Assembly: GCA_007693965.1 (NCBI GenBank)
Contig: RECQ01000046.1
Coordinates: 1-64,000 of the forward strand
Source: Phycisphaeraceae bacterium
GTDB taxonomy: Bacteria; Planctomycetota; Phycisphaerae; Phycisphaerales; UBA1924
Reading direction: 5' to 3'
DNA length: 64,000 nt
Shown: positions 16,855-25,235 of the stretch, in pieces
How the letters are laid out: each line of letters begins with the position of its first letter
Numbering within the stretch: position 1 is the first letter of the stretch
Translations under genes and position numbers: made by a program
Notes under the pieces: model-generated
What the model saw: the letters and a program-made list of their open reading frames with translations, nothing else
Databases searched by the model: none
Told to the model about the DNA's origin: nothing

Positions 16855-18429
16855 ATGAAGAAGCCCGGCGCCGAACAATCCAACCCGGCGAGCCCGCATG
16901 ACGGGCCGCTCACACTCTCCGGCGCCCCGCTCACGGTCGCCGAGGTCGAGGCGGTCGCCAGGCGCGTGGGCGGCGTGGAGATCGGCAAAGACGCCGCGGC
17001 TCTGCTGGAGAAGTCGCAGGTGGGCCTCCAGGCGGCGATGTCGCAGGGGCGGGCGATCTACGGCGTCAACACCGGCTTCGGCTCGCTCGCGCGCCGGCGC
17101 ATCGGCGAGGCGGACGCCCGCAATGTGCAGATCAACCTGCTGCGCTCGCACGCCTCGGGTGTGGGCCAGCCGCTCGACGAGGAGCTGGTGCGGGCCATGC
17201 TGCTGCTGCTGGCGGCGTCGCTGTGCCGCGGACGCTCCGGCGTGCGCCGGGAGCTGGTCGAGGCCCTCGTCGCCATGCTCAACGCGGGTGTGACGCCGGT
17301 CGTGCCCGAGATCGGCTCCGTCGGCGCCTCGGGCGACCTGGCGCCGCTGGCCCACGCCACGCTGCCGCTGATCGGTGAGGGCGAGGCGTACTACAAAGGC
17401 GAACGCCTGCCCGGCGCCGAGGCCCTGAAGCGCGCACGCCTGACGCCATACGAGCTCGGACCCAAGGAGGGCATCGCCCTCATCAACGGCACACACCTGA
17501 TGGCCGCGTACGGCGCGCTGCTCGCGGCGGACATCGATCGCCTGCTCAGCGCCGCCGCCTGCGCCGCGGCCATGTCCATCGACGCCTGCAAGGCCAGCGA
17601 TTCATACCTCGATGATCGCGTCTACCAGGCGCGCAACCAGCCCGGTCCGGCCCGCTTCGCCGCGACTGTGCGCACACTGCTGCGCGGCAGCGAGATCGTG
17701 CCCAGCCACCGCGAGAACGATCCGCGCGTGCAGGACCCGTATTCCTTCCGCTGCATGGCGCCGGTGATCGGCGCGGCCCTCGACCTGCTCGACTACGCCC
17801 GCGCCGCCATCGACCGCGAGCTCGGCGCCGTCACCGACAACCCGCTCGTCTTCCCCGATGGCGACGCCGGCGCGACGGTGATCTCGGCGGGCAACTTCCA
17901 CGGCATGCCCATCGCGATGCCGCTGGACTGCATCGCGCTGGCGATGACGCACATCGCCGGCGTCTCCGAGCGGCGCACGTTCTTTGCGCTCAGCGGCACC
18001 GACCCTGAGAGCGGGCTCACACCCCACCTGAGTCCGGAGCCGGGATTGCACTCGGGGCTGATGATCACGCAATACGCCGCGGCGGCGTGCTGCAACGAGC
18101 TGATCGGCCTCGCCAACCCCGCATCCAGCGCCAACATCTCGACGTGCGCAGGGATGGAGGATTACAACTCCTTCGGCCCCCGCGCTGGCGCCAAGGCCCG
18201 GCGCGCTGTTGAACTGACGAGGCAGGTTGTGGCGATCGAACTCCTGTGCGCCGCCGAGGCGCTGGAACGGCAGCGCCCGCTGCGCTCGGGCGCGGGCGTC
18301 GAGCAGGCCCACGCCCTCGTGCGCACCGTCGCGAAGAAGCTCGACAAAGACCGGCCCCCGGCGCCCGATATCGCGGCGATCGCGGAGTTGATACGGGAGG
18401 GGCGATTCCTCAACATCGCCGATCTCTGA
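16855..18429 (+). CDS. hutH: Histidine ammonia-lyase
   Basis: This 524-residue enzyme deaminates L-histidine to trans-urocanate, the first step of histidine degradation. The Ala-Ser-Gly that cyclises into the MIO electrophile is at residues 158-160 within [14 protein letters not shown]. Other family blocks are [32 protein letters not shown], and the C-terminal [15 protein letters not shown]. The MKKPG start at 16855 matches the family's domain boundary; the long upstream open frame is antisense to the membrane protein gene. hutU follows after a 154-bp gap that contains a strong inverted repeat. Confidence 0.96.
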   Translation: MKKPGAEQSNPASPHDGPLTLSGAPLTVAEVEAVARRVGGVEIGKDAAALLEKSQVGLQAAMSQGRAIYGVNTGFGSLARRRIGEADARNVQINLLRSHASGVGQPLDEELVRAMLLLLAASLCRGRSGVRRELVEALVAMLNAGVTPVVPEIGSVGASGDLAPLAHATLPLIGEGEAYYKGERLPGAEALKRARLTPYELGPKEGIALINGTHLMAAYGALLAADIDRLLSAAACAAAMSIDACKASDSYLDDRVYQARNQPGPARFAATVRTLLRGSEIVPSHRENDPRVQDPYSFRCMAPVIGAALDLLDYARAAIDRELGAVTDNPLVFPDGDAGATVISAGNFHGMPIAMPLDCIALAMTHIAGVSERRTFFALSGTDPESGLTPHLSPEPGLHSGLMITQYAAAACCNELIGLANPASSANISTCAGMEDYNSFGPRAGAKARRAVELTRQVVAIELLCAAEALERQRPLRSGAGVEQAHALVRTVAKKLDKDRPPAPDIAAIAELIREGRFLNIADL

Positions 18430-18438
18430 TCACAAATC

Positions 18439-18514
18439 AGCGAGCCGGGGCGTCCCGCCCCGAGTACGGCTCCACGAGCGAATTGAATCCCGGGGCGAGA
18501 CGCCCCGGCTCGCT
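18439..18514. repeat. 24-bp inverted repeat between hutH and hutU
   Basis: The arms at 18439-18462 and 18491-18514 match at 23 of 24 positions and read AGCGAGCCGGGGCGTCCCGC followed by CCCG. The loop is 28 bases. The RNA would form a very stable GC-rich stem just after the hutH stop. There is no U-tract, so it is not a standard intrinsic terminator; it could stabilise the hutH 3' end, attenuate hutU, or be a dispersed repeat. Confidence 0.9.
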
Positions 18515-18583
18515 TCCCGCTCCGGGCTCCGGGTATCGTGTGTGGTTCCGCGGACGGCTGCCTCGAAACCGGAGCGAGACGAC

Positions 18584-20260
18584 ATGACAACCACACCCAC
18601 ACTCTCCACCAAATCACAGAACCGCACCATCCGCGCCCCGCGCGGGCGCGACATGTCCTGCAAGACATGGCAGGCCGAGGCCGCGCTGCGCATGCTGATG
18701 AACAACCTCGACCCCGAGGTGGCGGAGAACCCGTCCCAGCTCGTCGTCTACGGCGGCCGCGGCCAGGCGGCCCGCTCGTGGGAGGCCTTCGACGCCATCT
18801 GCGACACGCTCCGACGCCTCGAACCGGATGAAACACTGCTCGTCCAATCCGGGAAACCCGTCGGCGTGGTGCGCACACACGAGGACGCCCCGCGCGTCCT
18901 CATCGCCAACTCCAACCTCGTCCCCCACTGGGCCACGCAGGAGCACTTCGACGATCTCGCCCGCAAGGGGCTCATCATGTACGGCCAGATGACGGCCGGA
19001 TCGTGGATCTACATCGGCACGCAGGGCATCCTGCAGGGCACCTACGAAACCTTCGCCGAGTGCGCCCGCCAGCACTTCGGGGGCGATCTGTCCGGCCGGC
19101 TCTGCGTCACCGCGGGCTGCGGCGGGATGGGCGGCGCCCAGCCGCTGTCGATCACCATGAACGGCGGCGTCTGCCTCATCGCCGATGTCGATCGCGAAAA
19201 GCTCGAACGCCGCTGCCACAACGGGTATCTCGATGAGATCATCAAGGGCGTGGACAAGGCGATCGACGCCGCGATGGATTACGCCGAGAAGCGCATGGCC
19301 GTCTCCGTCGGCGTCGAGGCCAACGCGGTGGACCTGCTCGAGGCCCTCATCGATCGCGAGATCACGCCCGATGCGCTCACAGACCAGACATCCGCACACG
19401 ATGCGCACAGCTACGTCCCCAGCGGCATGACGCTGAAAGAAGCCGACACACTCCGCGGCGCCCACCCCGAGGAATACACCTCGCGCAGCCTCGACACCAT
19501 GAAGCGGCACGTCGAGCTGATGGTGGAGCTGCAGAAACAGGGCGCCATCACCTTCGACTACGGCAACAACATCCGCCAGCGCGCCCTCGAACGCGGCTTC
19601 AAGGACGCCTTCGCCTTCCCCGGCTTCGTCCCCGCGTACATCCGCCCCCAGTTCTGCCGCGGGCGCGGGCCGTTCCGCTGGGCGGCCCTCTCCGGCGACC
19701 CCGAGGACATCTTCGCCACCGACCGCGCCCTGATGGAGCTCTTCCCGAACGACGAGCCGCTGCACCGCTGGCTCAAACTCGCCGGCGAGCGCGTGCAGTT
19801 CCAGGGACTGCCCTCGCGCATCTGCTGGTTCGGGCTCGGCGAACGCGAGAAGGCGGGGCTGCTCTTCAACGACATGGTGAAGCGCGGCGACGTCTCGGCG
19901 CCAATCGTCATCGGCCGCGACCACCTCGACTGCGGCTCCGTCGCATCGCCCAACCGCGAGACCGAGGGCATGAAGGACGGCACCGACGCGGTGAGCGACT
20001 GGGCCATCCTCAACGCGATGGTGAACATCGCCTCGGGCGCGAGCTGGGTCAGCTTCCACCACGGCGGCGGCGTGGGCATCGGCTACTCGCAGCACGCCGG
20101 ACAGGTGATCGTCGCCGACGGCACGGAAGAGGCCGCGGAACGACTGGCCCGCGTGCTGACGAACGACCCGCTGATGGGCGTGATCCGCCACGCGGACGCG
20201 GGGTACGAGGACGCGTGGGAGTGCGCGCGGGCGCATGAGGTGGATATTCCGATGGAGTGA
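18584..20260 (+). CDS. hutU: Urocanate hydratase
   Basis: This 558-residue enzyme adds water to urocanate to give imidazolonepropionate, using tightly bound NAD+. Family blocks are [36 protein letters not shown], the NAD-binding [12 protein letters not shown], and a C-terminal [20 protein letters not shown] with [16 protein letters not shown]. Full family length is kept. The ATG at 18584 begins MTTTPTL; the conserved domain starts near residue 15. It follows hutH and precedes a toxin-antitoxin pair and then hutI. Confidence 0.97.
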   Translation: MTTTPTLSTKSQNRTIRAPRGRDMSCKTWQAEAALRMLMNNLDPEVAENPSQLVVYGGRGQAARSWEAFDAICDTLRRLEPDETLLVQSGKPVGVVRTHEDAPRVLIANSNLVPHWATQEHFDDLARKGLIMYGQMTAGSWIYIGTQGILQGTYETFAECARQHFGGDLSGRLCVTAGCGGMGGAQPLSITMNGGVCLIADVDREKLERRCHNGYLDEIIKGVDKAIDAAMDYAEKRMAVSVGVEANAVDLLEALIDREITPDALTDQTSAHDAHSYVPSGMTLKEADTLRGAHPEEYTSRSLDTMKRHVELMVELQKQGAITFDYGNNIRQRALERGFKDAFAFPGFVPAYIRPQFCRGRGPFRWAALSGDPEDIFATDRALMELFPNDEPLHRWLKLAGERVQFQGLPSRICWFGLGEREKAGLLFNDMVKRGDVSAPIVIGRDHLDCGSVASPNRETEGMKDGTDAVSDWAILNAMVNIASGASWVSFHHGGGVGIGYSQHAGQVIVADGTEEAAERLARVLTNDPLMGVIRHADAGYEDAWECARAHEVDIPME

Positions 20261-20288
20261 TGCGGGCCGACCGCGGGTCAGCACATTG

Positions 20289-20309
20289 ACTCACACACTG
20301 GAGTGTGTA
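20289..20309. promoter_or_regulatory. Palindrome upstream of vapB, possible autoregulatory operator
   Basis: The stretch CACACACTGGAGTGTGTAG contains an imperfect dyad (CTACACAC.. / ..CACACACT) centred about 20 bases before the vapB start. VapB antitoxins commonly repress their own operon by binding such a dyad, so an operator is plausible. The assignment rests on position and symmetry only. Confidence 0.4.
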
Positions 20310-20319
20310 GAATATCGTC

Positions 20320-20541
20320 ATGGCGACCAACCTTGACCTGGACGACCGACTGATCGAGGAAGCCCGCAAGGCCGGCGGCCACCGGACCAAAAAGGCCGCC
20401 GTCACCGCGGCGCTCAAGGACTATGTCCACCGGCGCAAGTCGCGTGAAGTGCTCGACATGTTCGGGCAAGTCGTCTACTGGCCCGACTACGACTACAAGG
20501 CCGCTCGCAGACGCGGACCCGGCGCCTCGCGATCCCGGTAA
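20320..20541 (+). CDS. vapB: VapB-type antitoxin
   Basis: This 73-residue protein opens with MATNLDLDDRLIEEARKAGG and continues with KKAAVTAALKDYVHRR, the pattern of short ribbon-helix-helix VapB antitoxins that bind DNA with the N-terminal part and wrap the toxin with the C-terminal tail. The stop is 8 bp before the vapC GTG. Sequence 20285-20310 (ACTCACACACTGGAGTGTGTAG, palindromic core CACAC..GTGTG) directly upstream is a plausible operator. The pair separates hutU from hutI. Confidence 0.88.
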   Translation: MATNLDLDDRLIEEARKAGGHRTKKAAVTAALKDYVHRRKSREVLDMFGQVVYWPDYDYKAARRRGPGASRSR

Positions 20542-20549
20542 CGCTCCGC

Positions 20550-20966
20550 GTGACGACCCTGGTGGACACGTCCGTCTGGTCGCTCGCGCTGCGGCGGCGG
20601 CCATCCGATCTCAACCGGCGCGAACGACGAGTCGTCGACAACCTGCGCCGTCTGATTGAAGATGGAGACGCCGCGATCATCGGGCCCATCCGGCAGGAAT
20701 TGCTCTCCGGCGTGCGCGATGAATCCCAGTTCCATCGCCTGCGTGAAACGTTCGGGCACTTCTCGCACATCATCATCGAAGACGCCGATTACGACGCCGC
20801 GGCGGAATGCTTCAACACATGCCGAAGCGCCGGCCTCGCTGCGACCGCGATCGACATGCTCATCTGCGCGGTGGCCATGCGCGTGGGGACCCGGCTCTTC
20901 ACCATCGATGCGGACTTTGACAGGTACGCGAAAGTCATCGGCCTGGGCCTGCACAAAGTCGCCTGA
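20550..20966 (+). CDS. vapC: VapC-type PIN-domain ribonuclease toxin
   Basis: This 138-residue PIN-domain nuclease keeps the acidic catalytic set: Asp in LVDTSVW, Glu in IRQELLSG, Asp in ATAIDMLICA and Asp in TIDADFD. VapC toxins cleave tRNA or rRNA when not neutralised by VapB. The GTG start at 20550 gives the family N-terminus MTTLVDTSVW. All four acidic positions are present, so it is probably active. The gene lies 8 bp after vapB and ends 71 bp before hutI. Confidence 0.92.
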   Translation: MTTLVDTSVWSLALRRRPSDLNRRERRVVDNLRRLIEDGDAAIIGPIRQELLSGVRDESQFHRLRETFGHFSHIIIEDADYDAAAECFNTCRSAGLAATAIDMLICAVAMRVGTRLFTIDADFDRYAKVIGLGLHKVA

Positions 20967-21037
20967 TGCTCGATCGCTCTCAGAGCCCCCCCCCGCATCG
21001 CCCGAGCGGCGCCAAAAGAAAGCTACCCTGTCCACCC

Positions 21038-22279
21038 ATGCCCATCCTCATCCAGAATGCCCGCGTCCTCACGCTCGACTCCGGCGCCATCCCCCGCCGC
21101 GGCTATGCCCTCGGGCTGCTGGCGCCGCTGGACCCTGGCGATGTGCTGATCGACGATGGCGTCATCGTCGCGGTCGAGCCGTCGATCCAGCGTGACGACC
21201 CGCGCTCGCCCACCTTCGTGGCGCCGGGGCAGCCCGTCGACATCGTCGAGGCCGGGGGGCGCGTGCTCATGCCCGCCTTCGTCGATGCGCACACGCACGC
21301 CCTGTGGGCCGGCGACAGGCTGGATGAGTGGGACCTGAAGCGCGGCGGGGCGAGCTACCTCGACATCCTCAAATCCGGCTGCGGGATCATGTCCACCGTG
21401 CGGGCCGTGCGCGAGGCCAGGCTGGGCCAGCTGCGCGATGCGCTGCTCGAACGCCTCTTCATCATGCTCAGCGAGGGGACGACGACGGTCGAGGTGAAGT
21501 CCGGCTACGGGCTGAGCACCGATGACGAGCTGAAGATGCTGCGCGCCATCGCCAAGGCCGCCAAGAAGTGGCCGGGCACGATCGTACCGACGGCCCTCAT
21601 CGGCCACGCCCTCGACCCCGAGCAGGACGATTTCATCACGCGCACGATCGACCAGACGCTGCCCGCCGTGCACGAAGAGTTCCCCGAGATCGCCATCGAC
21701 GCCTACTGCGAGAGCGGCGCCTGGTCGCTGGACGACTGCCGGCGCCTCTTCGAGAAGGCCGCGGCACTTGGCCACCCGCTGCGCGTCCACGCCGACCAGT
21801 TCAATGCGCTGGGCATGACGAAGCTGGCGATCGAGATGGGGTTTTTGTGTGTGGATCACCTGGAGGCGACGGGGCCGGAGGAACTCGCGGCGCTCGCCGC
21901 GTCGGACACATTCGGCGTGATGCTCCCCTGCTCGGGCTTCCAGGTGGACGATCGGTATGCGGACGGGCGCACGTTCGTCGACGCCGGCGGCGCCCTCGCC
22001 ATCGCCACCAACTGCAACCCCGGCTCGGCGCCGACATCGTCCATGCCCTTCGCCATCGCTCTCGCGGTGCGCAAGCTGGGGCTGAGCCCGGCGGAGGCGA
22101 TCGCCGCGAGCACCGTGAACGGCGCTGCGCTGCTCGGATTCGAAGACCGCGGCGCCATCGCGCCGGGCATGCGCGCGGACGTGGTCCTGCTGCGTCATCG
22201 GGATGAGCGGATGCTGGCGTATGAATTCGGGGGAAATCCGATGGAGCTTGTGGTGTGCGGGGGAGAGGTCGTCGGGTGA
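21038..22279 (+). CDS. hutI: Imidazolonepropionase
   Basis: This 413-residue amidohydrolase opens the imidazolone ring to give formiminoglutamate, the third step of histidine degradation. The metal-binding DAHTHALWAGDR lies near residue 80, with KSGYGL, the substrate loop EVKSGYGL and the later HADQFNALG and DHLEATGPEE blocks. The start MPILIQNARVLTLD at 21038 is where the fold begins; 24 upstream codons lack support. It belongs to the hut series although vapBC intervenes. No hutG or hutF gene is seen downstream; the next genes are on the opposite strand. Confidence 0.95.
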   Translation: MPILIQNARVLTLDSGAIPRRGYALGLLAPLDPGDVLIDDGVIVAVEPSIQRDDPRSPTFVAPGQPVDIVEAGGRVLMPAFVDAHTHALWAGDRLDEWDLKRGGASYLDILKSGCGIMSTVRAVREARLGQLRDALLERLFIMLSEGTTTVEVKSGYGLSTDDELKMLRAIAKAAKKWPGTIVPTALIGHALDPEQDDFITRTIDQTLPAVHEEFPEIAIDAYCESGAWSLDDCRRLFEKAAALGHPLRVHADQFNALGMTKLAIEMGFLCVDHLEATGPEELAALAASDTFGVMLPCSGFQVDDRYADGRTFVDAGGALAIATNCNPGSAPTSSMPFAIALAVRKLGLSPAEAIAASTVNGAALLGFEDRGAIAPGMRADVVLLRHRDERMLAYEFGGNPMELVVCGGEVVG

Positions 22280-22321
22280 ATCGGGATGGGTGGGTGAATC
22301 CAGAGAATTCTGGCGCCACGC

Positions 22322-22804
22322 TTACTTCCAATCGACATCCCTCTCAATTCCATCGATATTCCACGCTCCGGTGCACTCGGGACAGACAGCGCAGCCATCT
22401 GCTTGAGGCTCGATCGCGCGCAGGTCATTCCCGCAAGCGGGGCACCAGCCTGCTCTGAGCATATATTCAAAGTAGTGCTCGGATCGCAGAGCTGCACGAG
22501 CGACGAAGATGAATGTCAGGCCCGCGGCGGCTCCCGTAACTACAGCCCGTACGGCATAGCTCCCCGGCGGATTGCCAGTTGGCAGAACTTCCGTGATCGC
22601 TCCCGCCAGGCCTGCCAAGATAATGATGACGAAGACATACTCCCCCCTCATCATCACGTCCCGATGAATCTTGTTGTAATCATCCAGCGCGATGAACCCG
22701 CTCTGGTCGCCGCGATTCTTCACCGCTTTCCGGCTCAGCGGCAGGAAGGGAGCGCCTCGCGCATCTCGGAATCCCCCGCTGCCGTTGTGGTATGCCAGAC
22801 TCAC
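22322..22804 (-). CDS. Zinc-ribbon membrane protein, third of a coupled trio
   Basis: This 160-residue protein has a soluble N-terminal part, one or two central hydrophobic helices (around EYVFVIIILAGLAGAI and AAAGLTFIFVA), and a C-terminal zinc ribbon with cysteines in CPACGNDL and CPECTGAW separated by DGCAV. The start is a GTG at 22804 that overlaps the stop of the upstream gene as GTGA, so translation should be coupled. The ribbon is nearly identical to those of its two neighbours while the rest differs. Similar CPxCG..CPECG tails occur in many planctomycete membrane proteins; the function is unknown. Confidence 0.78.
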   Translation of the reverse strand: MSLAYHNGSGGFRDARGAPFLPLSRKAVKNRGDQSGFIALDDYNKIHRDVMMRGEYVFVIIILAGLAGAITEVLPTGNPPGSYAVRAVVTGAAAGLTFIFVARAALRSEHYFEYMLRAGWCPACGNDLRAIEPQADGCAVCPECTGAWNIDGIERDVDWK

Positions 22805-23334
22805 CGTGTCTCGCTCCCGATCGGTCGGCGCCCGGGGATCCGCCACGCCCCGCCGCACTCGGGGCAGATTGTGCAGCCGTCGCTCTCCGCCGGCAGATCC
22901 GCAAGGCTTCGGGCGCAGGACGGGCAGCGCTGTTCGGCCAGCATCGCCTCGGTCAGCAGGTCGGGCCGAAATCGCGGCATGCGGTGGCGGAGCGTGACGG
23001 CGAAGAAGATCAGCAGCAATGCGGCCAGCAGACGAATCGGGGTGTGGATCGGATCGCGTTCGAACACAAGATCGAAGGCGATCAGGAACAAGGCGACGAC
23101 AACGAACAGCCAGACCGCGTGCGGCGAGTGCGTCAGCGCGGAGCTCAGGTCGCGCATCACGAGCTTGTCGCGTATGCGCTTGAACTCTTCCGCTGGAAAG
23201 TCCGCTCGCTCCTGATGGTCCCGCCATCGCTCACTCGAGCAGTAGAGTGGGAAAAAGCGGCCCCGGCCGTCCTCGACGCTGGCGGGAGTATGCCCGAGAC
23301 ACTTGTCGATGAGATCGGCTATGAATGCGATCAC
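22801..23334 (-). CDS. Zinc-ribbon membrane protein, second of a coupled trio
   Basis: This 177-residue protein has a soluble N-terminal half with charged segments, two adjacent hydrophobic helices (near AVWLFVVVALFLIAFDLVF and RLLAALLLIFFAVTL), then a C-terminal zinc ribbon: CPSCARSLADLPAESDGC, then CPECGGAWRIPG. The GTG start at 23334 overlaps the upstream stop as GTGA. It overlaps the downstream gene in the same way. No enzymatic motif is seen; a zinc-dependent docking or folding module held at the membrane is inferred. Confidence 0.78.
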   Translation of the reverse strand: MIAFIADLIDKCLGHTPASVEDGRGRFFPLYCSSERWRDHQERADFPAEEFKRIRDKLVMRDLSSALTHSPHAVWLFVVVALFLIAFDLVFERDPIHTPIRLLAALLLIFFAVTLRHRMPRFRPDLLTEAMLAEQRCPSCARSLADLPAESDGCTICPECGGAWRIPGRRPIGSETR

Positions 23335-23804
23335 GCCGTCGCTCCTTCGATCTTCCCGGGAACTCTCCATGCCCCGCCGCACTCGGGGCAGATTGTGCAG
23401 CCGTCGCTTTCGGGCGTCATGTCCGCGATGCACTGACCGCAGGCGGGGCAGTTTTCGCCGCAAAGCGCGACAAACGTGAAATGTCGACGCGCGGGAATCC
23501 ATTTCTTCGCAATCCAAAAGTATCCGGCCGCGACACCTCCAATTGCTGCCCCAGCGATCGCATACTGTTCGATCGTACTGCTTGGTCTAAAAACCTCCAT
23601 ACAACTGATCCACACGAAGTATGCAATCGGCGTCCATGCGTACCGCCAGCACACGATCCAGGTCTTCAACGAGCACTGAGATTCAAAGTGCTGCCTGGTT
23701 TTGAATCGGGTGTTCTTGTCAAAGTCCGGCAGCGCATCCATCCAACCGTCGGCCGCTCGCCGCTCGCCTCGATGATCCGTGATGGTTGGTCGAAAGAATC
23801 GCAC
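23331..23804 (-). CDS. Zinc-ribbon membrane protein, first of a coupled trio
   Basis: This 157-residue protein has hydrophobic helices near residues 50-70 and 80-100 and a C-terminal ribbon, CPACGQCIADMTPESDGC followed by CPECGGAWRVPG. The start is a GTG at 23804 with a GAGGGG Shine-Dalgarno sequence nine bases upstream, the only member of the trio with a clear independent ribosome site; the other two rely on GTGA overlaps. This suggests fixed-ratio expression of three paralogues that share the ribbon but have diverged membrane parts. The map gene is divergent, 72 bp away. Confidence 0.75.
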   Translation of the reverse strand: MRFFRPTITDHRGERRAADGWMDALPDFDKNTRFKTRQHFESQCSLKTWIVCWRYAWTPIAYFVWISCMEVFRPSSTIEQYAIAGAAIGGVAAGYFWIAKKWIPARRHFTFVALCGENCPACGQCIADMTPESDGCTICPECGGAWRVPGKIEGATA

Positions 23805-23875
23805 GCACTGTTTCCCCTCGATTCCGGCCGACGCCCCCGGCGCCGGGCCGCCGGCCTTTCTACCATACCACCCCC

Positions 23876-24697
23876 ATGGCCCAGCTCATCACGCCATCCG
23901 AGGTCGATCAGGCCCACGCCGCGGCTCAGAAGGTTGTCGAGACGCACCGGCGGCTCGTCGAGTTTCTGCGCACGGGGCAGACGCTGGCGCAGATCGACGC
24001 CTTCGTCGCCGAGACGCTGCGCGACCTGGGCTGCCGCTCCGCCTTTCTCGGCTACCGCCAGGCGCGGACGCCCGCCTTCCCCAGCCATGCGTGCCTGAGC
24101 CTGAACGAGTGCATCGTCCACGGCACCGCGGGCATGACGACCGAGCCGATGAGGCCCGGCGACATTCTGAAGATCGACATCGGCGTGGTCTACCGCGGCT
24201 GGATCGGCGACGCCGCGTGGACATACGCCTTTGAGCACGCGAGCGACGAGGCCCGGCGCCTCATGGACTGCGGCAAAGAGTGCCTCCGCCGCGGCGTCGA
24301 AACCTTGAAGCCCGGCGGCGTGTACCTCGACTTCGCCCGGGCCGTGCAGGAGCACGCCGAGACCGAGTGCGGATTCCACTGCGTCCGCGGCCTCGGCGGC
24401 CACGGCTACGGCCGCAAGCTTCACGCGCCCCCCTACGTCGCCAACCACGCCCCCAGCTATCCCGGCGAGTGGCCAGACGCCTTCACACGCATCGAGCCCG
24501 GCACACTCCTCGCCGTCGAGCCGATGCTCGCGGCGGGCACGGCCGAGGTGAGCCAGCAGAGCCGCCAGTGGCCCGTCTTCACCGGCGACGGCTCGCTCAG
24601 TGTTCACTATGAGCACGATGTGTATGTGAGCGAGGACGGGCCGCGGGTTTTGACGGAGGGGTTGGAGGAGTTGGAGGATGTTGTGGGAAAGGGTTGA
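23876..24697 (+). CDS. map: Methionine aminopeptidase
   Basis: This 273-residue type I MetAP removes the initiator methionine from nascent proteins. Metal ligands are visible as Asp in KIDIGVV and Asp in WIGDAAW, His in GGHGYGRKLHAPPYV, Glu in AVEPML and Glu in HYEHDVYV. The substrate-recognition LNECIVHG is conserved. The start MAQLITPSEVD at 23876 suits the family. The C-terminus ends EDVVGKG, and the TGA stop is formed by the first unit of a GGGTTGA/GGGGTGA heptamer array. Confidence 0.93.
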   Translation: MAQLITPSEVDQAHAAAQKVVETHRRLVEFLRTGQTLAQIDAFVAETLRDLGCRSAFLGYRQARTPAFPSHACLSLNECIVHGTAGMTTEPMRPGDILKIDIGVVYRGWIGDAAWTYAFEHASDEARRLMDCGKECLRRGVETLKPGGVYLDFARAVQEHAETECGFHCVRGLGGHGYGRKLHAPPYVANHAPSYPGEWPDAFTRIEPGTLLAVEPMLAAGTAEVSQQSRQWPVFTGDGSLSVHYEHDVYVSEDGPRVLTEGLEELEDVVGKG

Positions 24698-24746
24698 GGG
24701 TTGAGGGGTGAGCGATGAGGGGTGAGGGGTGAGGCCGGAGGGGTGA
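24691..24746. repeat. Heptamer tandem array (GGGGTGA), contains the map stop codon
   Basis: Eight units with period exactly 7: GGGTTGA, GGGTTGA, GGGGTGA, GCGATGA, GGGGTGA, GGGGTGA, GGCCGGA, GGGGTGA. The first unit provides the TGA of map (24695-24697). It is the reverse complement of the CTCACCC type seen at 4051 and 25201. Confidence 0.9.
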
Positions 24747-24755
24747 ACCCAAGTT

Positions 24756-25154
24756 TCAATCAGGCTCTGGGTCGATGGATTTTGGCTTTTCTTTTGACAT
24801 CTTCTTGACGGCGCGATGCAGACCAGACAGAACTCTGGCGGTTTCCTCGTACATGCTGTTCAACTGCTCCACCTGCTGATCGTTCAGATACCGCAGTCTG
24901 TGCGCAAGAGAGATGTAGTATCCGGCTTCTCTCAGCGACCCATGGGATATACCCAGAAAATGGGCAAATTCCTTGTCACCGCTTCTGCCGGCTCCTTCAA
25001 CAATGTTCGCGGCGACGGAGACCGCGGCGCGACGGAGCTGGGAAGTGAGTCCAAAGAGCTCTTCCTTCGGGAAGCCTCGAGTCTCTTCGTACACAGCCAG
25101 CACAAGCTCATCAGCAAGATTGAAAGCCTTCAAGTTCCGATGGTCCCTCGCCAT
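24756..25154 (-). CDS. Four-helix bundle protein (S23/IVP family)
   Basis: This 132-residue all-helical protein has the family signature LTSQLRRAAVSVAANIVEGAGR near residues 35-57, followed by the helix FAHFLGISHGSLREAGYYISLAHRL. The family was named from proteins encoded in 23S rRNA intervening sequences, but most members, like this one, stand alone in the chromosome. It is thought to form a five-subunit ring of four-helix bundles with unknown function. The C-terminal tail is Lys/Pro/Glu-rich. It lies between two GGGTGAG/CTCACCC-type heptamer arrays, a setting that could reflect mobility. Confidence 0.88.
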   Translation of the reverse strand: MARDHRNLKAFNLADELVLAVYEETRGFPKEELFGLTSQLRRAAVSVAANIVEGAGRSGDKEFAHFLGISHGSLREAGYYISLAHRLRYLNDQQVEQLNSMYEETARVLSGLHRAVKKMSKEKPKSIDPEPD

Positions 25155-25200
25155 GCGAGCCTCCTGCTATGAAAGCAACGGAAACCGAAACGCCACACAC

Positions 25201-25235
25201 CTCACCGCTCATGCCTCACCGCTCACATCTCACTC
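25201..25235. repeat. Heptamer tandem array (CTCACCG type), contains a stop codon
   Basis: Units CTCACCG, CTCATGC, CTCACCG, CTCACAT and CTCACTC run with period 7. The TCA at 25230-25232 is the TGA stop of the minus-strand asparaginase gene. Together with 24691-24746 the array flanks the four-helix-bundle gene in inverted orientation. Confidence 0.85.

Noticed and set aside
22280-22321. A hutG or hutF gene after hutI
   Set aside because: Only 42 bp separate hutI from the opposing zinc-ribbon gene, and no formiminoglutamate enzyme is found elsewhere in the window.
24756-25154. rRNA intron/intervening sequence because of the S23-type protein
   Set aside because: No 23S rRNA sequence surrounds it; stand-alone copies of this family are common.
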